From the NCBI RefSeq assembly GCF_012328925.1, contig NZ_JAAXLS010000062.1:1-35265 (forward strand): a stretch of 35,265 nt of DNA, in the 5' to 3' direction. A model generated the notes under the pieces. It was not told the origin of the DNA, made no database searches, and worked only from the letters and a program-made list of their open reading frames with translations. Below, piece after piece: positions 31,955 through 35,265 of this stretch. The position numbers and the translations under genes were made by a program. The stretch comes from Amycolatopsis acididurans (GTDB taxonomy: Bacteria > Actinomycetota > Actinomycetes > Mycobacteriales > Pseudonocardiaceae). How positions within the stretch are numbered: position 1 is the stretch's first letter; each line of letters begins with the position of its first letter.

Positions 31955-34900
31955 GTGAGCGAGCAGCTCGACCGACGGCTGGCGCGCAATCCGATCGCGA
32001 TCGTGGGCATGTCCGGCCTGTTCCCGATGGCCCGGAACCACCGCGAGTACTGGCAGAACATCGTAAACGGCACCGACTGCACCGAAGAGGTGCCCGCGTC
32101 ACGCTGGAGCCTCGACGACTACTACGACGCCGATCCGGCCGCGCAGGACAAGACGTACTCGCGGCGCGGGGCGTTCCTGCCCGACATCGACTTCGACCCG
32201 CTGGAGTTCGGCCTGCCGCCCAACCAGCTCGAGGTCACCAGCACCATGCAGACACTCAGCCTCGGTGTGGCGCGGGACCTGCTGCGTGACGCCGGTGCCG
32301 ACGGCGACTGGTACGACCCGGAGCGCACCGGGTGTGTGCTGGGCACGACCGGCCCGGTGCCGCTGATGCACCCGCTGGCCGCCCGGCTGTCCACACCGGT
32401 GCTGCGTGAGGTGGTGCGCAGCTGCGGACTGTCCGAACAGGACGCATCGGCGATCGCGGACAAGTATGTCAAGGCGTTCGCACCGTGGGAGGAGAACTCG
32501 TTCCCCGGTCTGCTCGCCAACGTCGTCGCGGGCCGGGTCGCCAACAGGCTCGGGCTCGGCGGGATGAACACCACCGTGGACGCGGCCTGCGCGGCCTCAC
32601 TGTCGGCGGTGCGGACCGCGATCGCGGAACTGGTCGACGGCCGTGCCGACACGATGATCACCGGTGGGGTCGACACCGAGAACACGATCTTCATCTACCT
32701 GTGCTTCTCCAAGGTCGGTGCGCTGTCCAAGAAGGGCACGATCAGCCCGTTCGACGACAGCGCCGACGGGACCCTGCTCGGCGAAGGCATCGGCATGCTC
32801 GCCCTGCGGCGCCTGGCGGACGCCCGGCGCGACGGCAACCGGATCTACGCGGTGATCCGTGGTATCGGCTCGTCCAGTGACGGCCGGGCCAAGAGCATCT
32901 ACGCGCCGGTCGCGGCGGGGCAGAAGGTCGCACTGGAGCGCGCGTACGCCGATGCCGACTGCTCGCCGGCGTCGGTCGAGCTGTTCGAGGCGCACGCCAC
33001 CGGCACCGCCGTCGGGGACCGCACGGAGCTGACCGCGCTCGGTGAGCTGCTTCGCGAGGCGGATGCGGAGAAACACACCGCCGGGCTGGGCAGCGTGAAG
33101 TCGCAGATCGGGCACACCAAGGGCGCCGCGGGCACGGCGAGCGTGATGAAGCTCGCGCTCGGGCTGTACCACAAGGTGCTCCCGCCGACGATCAACGTCG
33201 AGAAGCCCAATTCCGCGGTCGATTTCGCCGACGGGCCGTTCTATGTGAACGTCAAGACCCGGCCCTGGGTCCGCGACCCGCACCGCCCGGTGCGCCGTGC
33301 GGCCGCGTCGGCGATGGGCTTCGGCGGCACGAACTTCCACATGGTGCTGGAAGAACACGACCACGGCCCGATCCTGCACCGTACGCCGCGGGTGCACCTG
33401 TGGCACGCGCCCGATCGCGAGGCGCTGCTGGAGCTGCTGCGCTCGGATGCGCCTTCCAGCGATGGGGAGGAGATTCCTCCCTCGCACGCGAGGATCGGGT
33501 TCGTCGCGGTCGAGGACTTCGACGAGCTGCGTGAGCTGGCTGTCTCGCAGCTGTCCTCTTCGGACGATGACGGGTGGTCGCTGCCCCGTGGCGTGTTCTA
33601 CCGCCGCAGCGCCATGTCCGGGCTGAAGGTCGGGGCGTTGTTCGCCGGGCAAGGCAGCCAGTACCTCGACATGGGCCTGGAAGCGGCGATCAACAATCCG
33701 GTTGTGTCGGCCACTTTGGACGAGGCGAACCAGTCGTTCGAGGGTGCCTCGCCCCGCCTGGCGCAGGTGATGTACCCGCCGCCGGTGTTCGACGCCGAGG
33801 CGCGGCAGGAGCAGGAGGCGGCGCTGCGGCGCACCGACCACGCGCAGCCCGCGATCGGTGCGTTGTCGGCCGGGCAGTTCCGGTTCCTGCGCGAGCTAGG
33901 GCTGGAGTGCGCCGGCTATCTCGGGCACAGCTTCGGTGAGCTGACCGCGTTGTGGGCCTCGGGTGCGGTGTCCGATGTGGACTTCTACCGGCTGGCGCGG
34001 GCCCGTGGCCAGGCGATGGTCCCGGTCGGTGAGGACGCCGGCGCGATGGCCGCGATCAGCGCGTCGCGGGAAGAGGTCACCTCGGTCATCGCTGAGTTCT
34101 CCGACGTGGTGGTGTGCAACCACAACGCCCCGGACCAGGTGGTCGTCGGTGGCGGCACGGAGGAGGTCGAGAAGGTCATCGCCGCTTGTGGCGAGCGTGG
34201 CCTGACCGCCCGCCGCCTGCCCGTCGCGGCGGCTTTTCACACACGTTTCGTTTCGCACGCGGTCGAGGCGTTCCGGCCGGTGGTGGAGTCGGTGCGGGTG
34301 GGGGAGCCTGCCACCCCGGTGTACGCGAACTCGCCGGGCGCCGTGTACGGCCCGGACGCCGCGTCGAACGCCGCGACGTTGGTCGAGCAGCTGCTGAGGC
34401 CGGTCGAGTTCGTCGCCGCCCTGGAGGCCATGTGCGAGGCCGGATGCACGGTTTTCGTGGAGTTCGGTCCGAAGCAGGTGCTGACCTCGCTGGTGCGCCG
34501 CACCCTCGGCGAGGACGTGATCGCGATCCCCGTCGACGGCGGTCCGCTGGGGGACAGCGATGTGGCGCTCAAGCAGGCGGCGCTGCGCCTGGCCGTGCTG
34601 GGCGCACCGATCAAGAACGCGAACCGCTACGACGCCCCGGCGCTGCCCGAGCCGCAGAAGAAGTCGCACGCGGTGGTGCTTTCGGCGCCGGAATACGTGC
34701 CCGCCGAGCGGCGCGAGGCCTATGAGGACGCTCTGAACGGAGGCTATCGAGTGGCTCTGCCCGAACCGCATCGCGCGGAATCGAATGGCGCCGGGTTGAC
34801 TGGTGCCCCGGCCGGTCTGGCTGCCGCGGCGCCGGCTCCTGACCCGGCCGGGGTGGCGCCGGCGGCGAGTGCTGTCCCGGCCCCCGTGGCGCAGGTGCCC

Positions 34901-35265
34901 TCTCCGGCCCCGGCGGCCGCGTCGAACGGCCGCGGAGTCGGTGGTGCGCTGCAACAGCACCTCGCGGTGCACGGCGAGTACCTCGAAGGGCAGCTCCGCG
35001 TCGCCGAGCAGCTGGCGTCGGTGCTCAGCCACGGCGGCGTCGACGCGTCGCTGGCCGAGGCCGTCACCGCCGTGAAGGACCAGAGCATCGCGATCGGCCA
35101 GGCGCACACGCGGGCGAACGAGATCCTCGCCGCCCTGGCCGAAATCGAGCTCGGCGCCACACCGGCACCCACCCGTGTCGCCTCGCAGGTGGTCGCCGCG
35201 CCGCAGATGTCCGGTGTGGACGCGGAACTGCAGGCCCTGATCAGCGCACCCGCCCCGGCCCCGAC
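31955..35265 (+). CDS. PfaA-type (PUFA-synthase-like) iterative polyketide synthase, N-terminal part (KS-AT)
   Basis: The frame starts at a GTG with GGAAGGAAG upstream and runs off the window (about 1103 codons visible). A ketosynthase (about 10-450) has C212 (DAACAASL), H347 (EAHATGT) and H387 (GHTKGAAG). The FGLPPNQLEVTSTMQTLSLG segment is characteristic of PUFA-synthase (PfaA) KS domains rather than modular PKSs. An acyltransferase (about 555-860) follows with S659 in GHSFGE and H762 in AAFH, consistent with malonyl use. A Pro/Ala-rich linker and a helical segment come next; in PfaA proteins tandem ACPs and a ketoreductase would follow. Such synthases build long, often polyunsaturated chains iteratively. 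Related 'secondary lipid synthases' occur in actinobacteria with unknown products. Confidence 0.9.
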   Translation, partial: MSEQLDRRLARNPIAIVGMSGLFPMARNHREYWQNIVNGTDCTEEVPASRWSLDDYYDADPAAQDKTYSRRGAFLPDIDFDPLEFGLPPNQLEVTSTMQTLSLGVARDLLRDAGADGDWYDPERTGCVLGTTGPVPLMHPLAARLSTPVLREVVRSCGLSEQDASAIADKYVKAFAPWEENSFPGLLANVVAGRVANRLGLGGMNTTVDAACAASLSAVRTAIAELVDGRADTMITGGVDTENTIFIYLCFSKVGALSKKGTISPFDDSADGTLLGEGIGMLALRRLADARRDGNRIYAVIRGIGSSSDGRAKSIYAPVAAGQKVALERAYADADCSPASVELFEAHATGTAVGDRTELTALGELLREADAEKHTAGLGSVKSQIGHTKGAAGTASVMKLALGLYHKVLPPTINVEKPNSAVDFADGPFYVNVKTRPWVRDPHRPVRRAAASAMGFGGTNFHMVLEEHDHGPILHRTPRVHLWHAPDREALLELLRSDAPSSDGEEIPPSHARIGFVAVEDFDELRELAVSQLSSSDDDGWSLPRGVFYRRSAMSGLKVGALFAGQGSQYLDMGLEAAINNPVVSATLDEANQSFEGASPRLAQVMYPPPVFDAEARQEQEAALRRTDHAQPAIGALSAGQFRFLRELGLECAGYLGHSFGELTALWASGAVSDVDFYRLARARGQAMVPVGEDAGAMAAISASREEVTSVIAEFSDVVVCNHNAPDQVVVGGGTEEVEKVIAACGERGLTARRLPVAAAFHTRFVSHAVEAFRPVVESVRVGEPATPVYANSPGAVYGPDAASNAATLVEQLLRPVEFVAALEAMCEAGCTVFVEFGPKQVLTSLVRRTLGEDVIAIPVDGGPLGDSDVALKQAALRLAVLGAPIKNANRYDAPALPEPQKKSHAVVLSAPEYVPAERREAYEDALNGGYRVALPEPHRAESNGAGLTGAPAGLAAAAPAPDPAGVAPAASAVPAPVAQVPSPAPAAASNGRGVGGALQQHLAVHGEYLEGQLRVAEQLASVLSHGGVDASLAEAVTAVKDQSIAIGQAHTRANEILAALAEIELGATPAPTRVASQVVAAPQMSGVDAELQALISAPAPAP

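Noticed and set aside
1..35265. CRISPR array, tRNA or rRNA genes, prophage genes
   Set aside because: No regularly spaced repeats, no RNA-gene signatures and no phage structural proteins were seen anywhere in the window.

Overview
The window is high-GC DNA with dense, mostly ATG/GTG-started genes, many 4-nt stop/start overlaps, a GAAC-N4-GTTC LexA box and LAL-type regulation. This points to an actinomycete, most likely a Pseudonocardiaceae-like genus such as Amycolatopsis; the genus is an inference.

Left edge (1-555): the 5' end of an IS5-like transposase gene runs off the window. It abuts a 54-aa hydrophilic ORF. A strong intrinsic terminator and the dinB promoter region follow. dinB (DNA polymerase IV) carries a perfect LexA box across its start codon and converges on an MFS transporter gene.

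Propane/acetone monooxygenase island (3038-14724): a MimR/AcoR-like regulator diverges from a 76-aa conserved-looking protein and a long operon. The operon is mimABCD (hydroxylase large subunit, reductase, hydroxylase small subunit, coupling protein), an amidohydrolase, a DUF59/MIP18 protein, a zinc alcohol dehydrogenase, a dedicated GroEL-like chaperonin (mimG) and a GPR1/FUN34/YaaH transporter. The gene order matches the mycobacterial mim cluster. Two related palindromes, TGTCTCA-N3-TGAGACA-like, flank the 76-aa gene and are the best candidates for regulator sites. The expected route is propane or 2-propanol to acetone to acetol, with downstream C2/C3 acids handled elsewhere.

Spacer genes (14725-18330): a DUF4396 membrane protein with a His-rich tail sits behind a CsoR-like copper operator. 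A large LAL (LuxR-family ATPase) regulator follows, at the end of a minus-strand operon with a PaaI-like thioesterase and two tandem cytochromes P450.

Lipid/polyketide biosynthetic cluster (about 15.5 kb to beyond 35.3 kb): a divergent plus-strand run encodes an FAD oxygenase, a fatty acyl-AMP ligase (FAAL), a soluble di-iron desaturase-like enzyme, a hot-dog thioesterase, a discrete ACP, a CFA-synthase-like methyltransferase, a second di-iron desaturase, a LysR regulator, a FadD15-like acyl-CoA ligase, a geranylgeranyl-reductase-like flavoenzyme, a GDSL hydrolase, and the start of a PfaA/PUFA-synthase-type KS-AT polyketide synthase cut by the window end. I infer that FAAL loads a fatty acid onto the ACP, the di-iron enzymes and methyltransferase tailor it, and the PUFA-type synthase extends or makes the chain. 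This 'secondary lipid' cluster is the strongest candidate here for an undescribed system.
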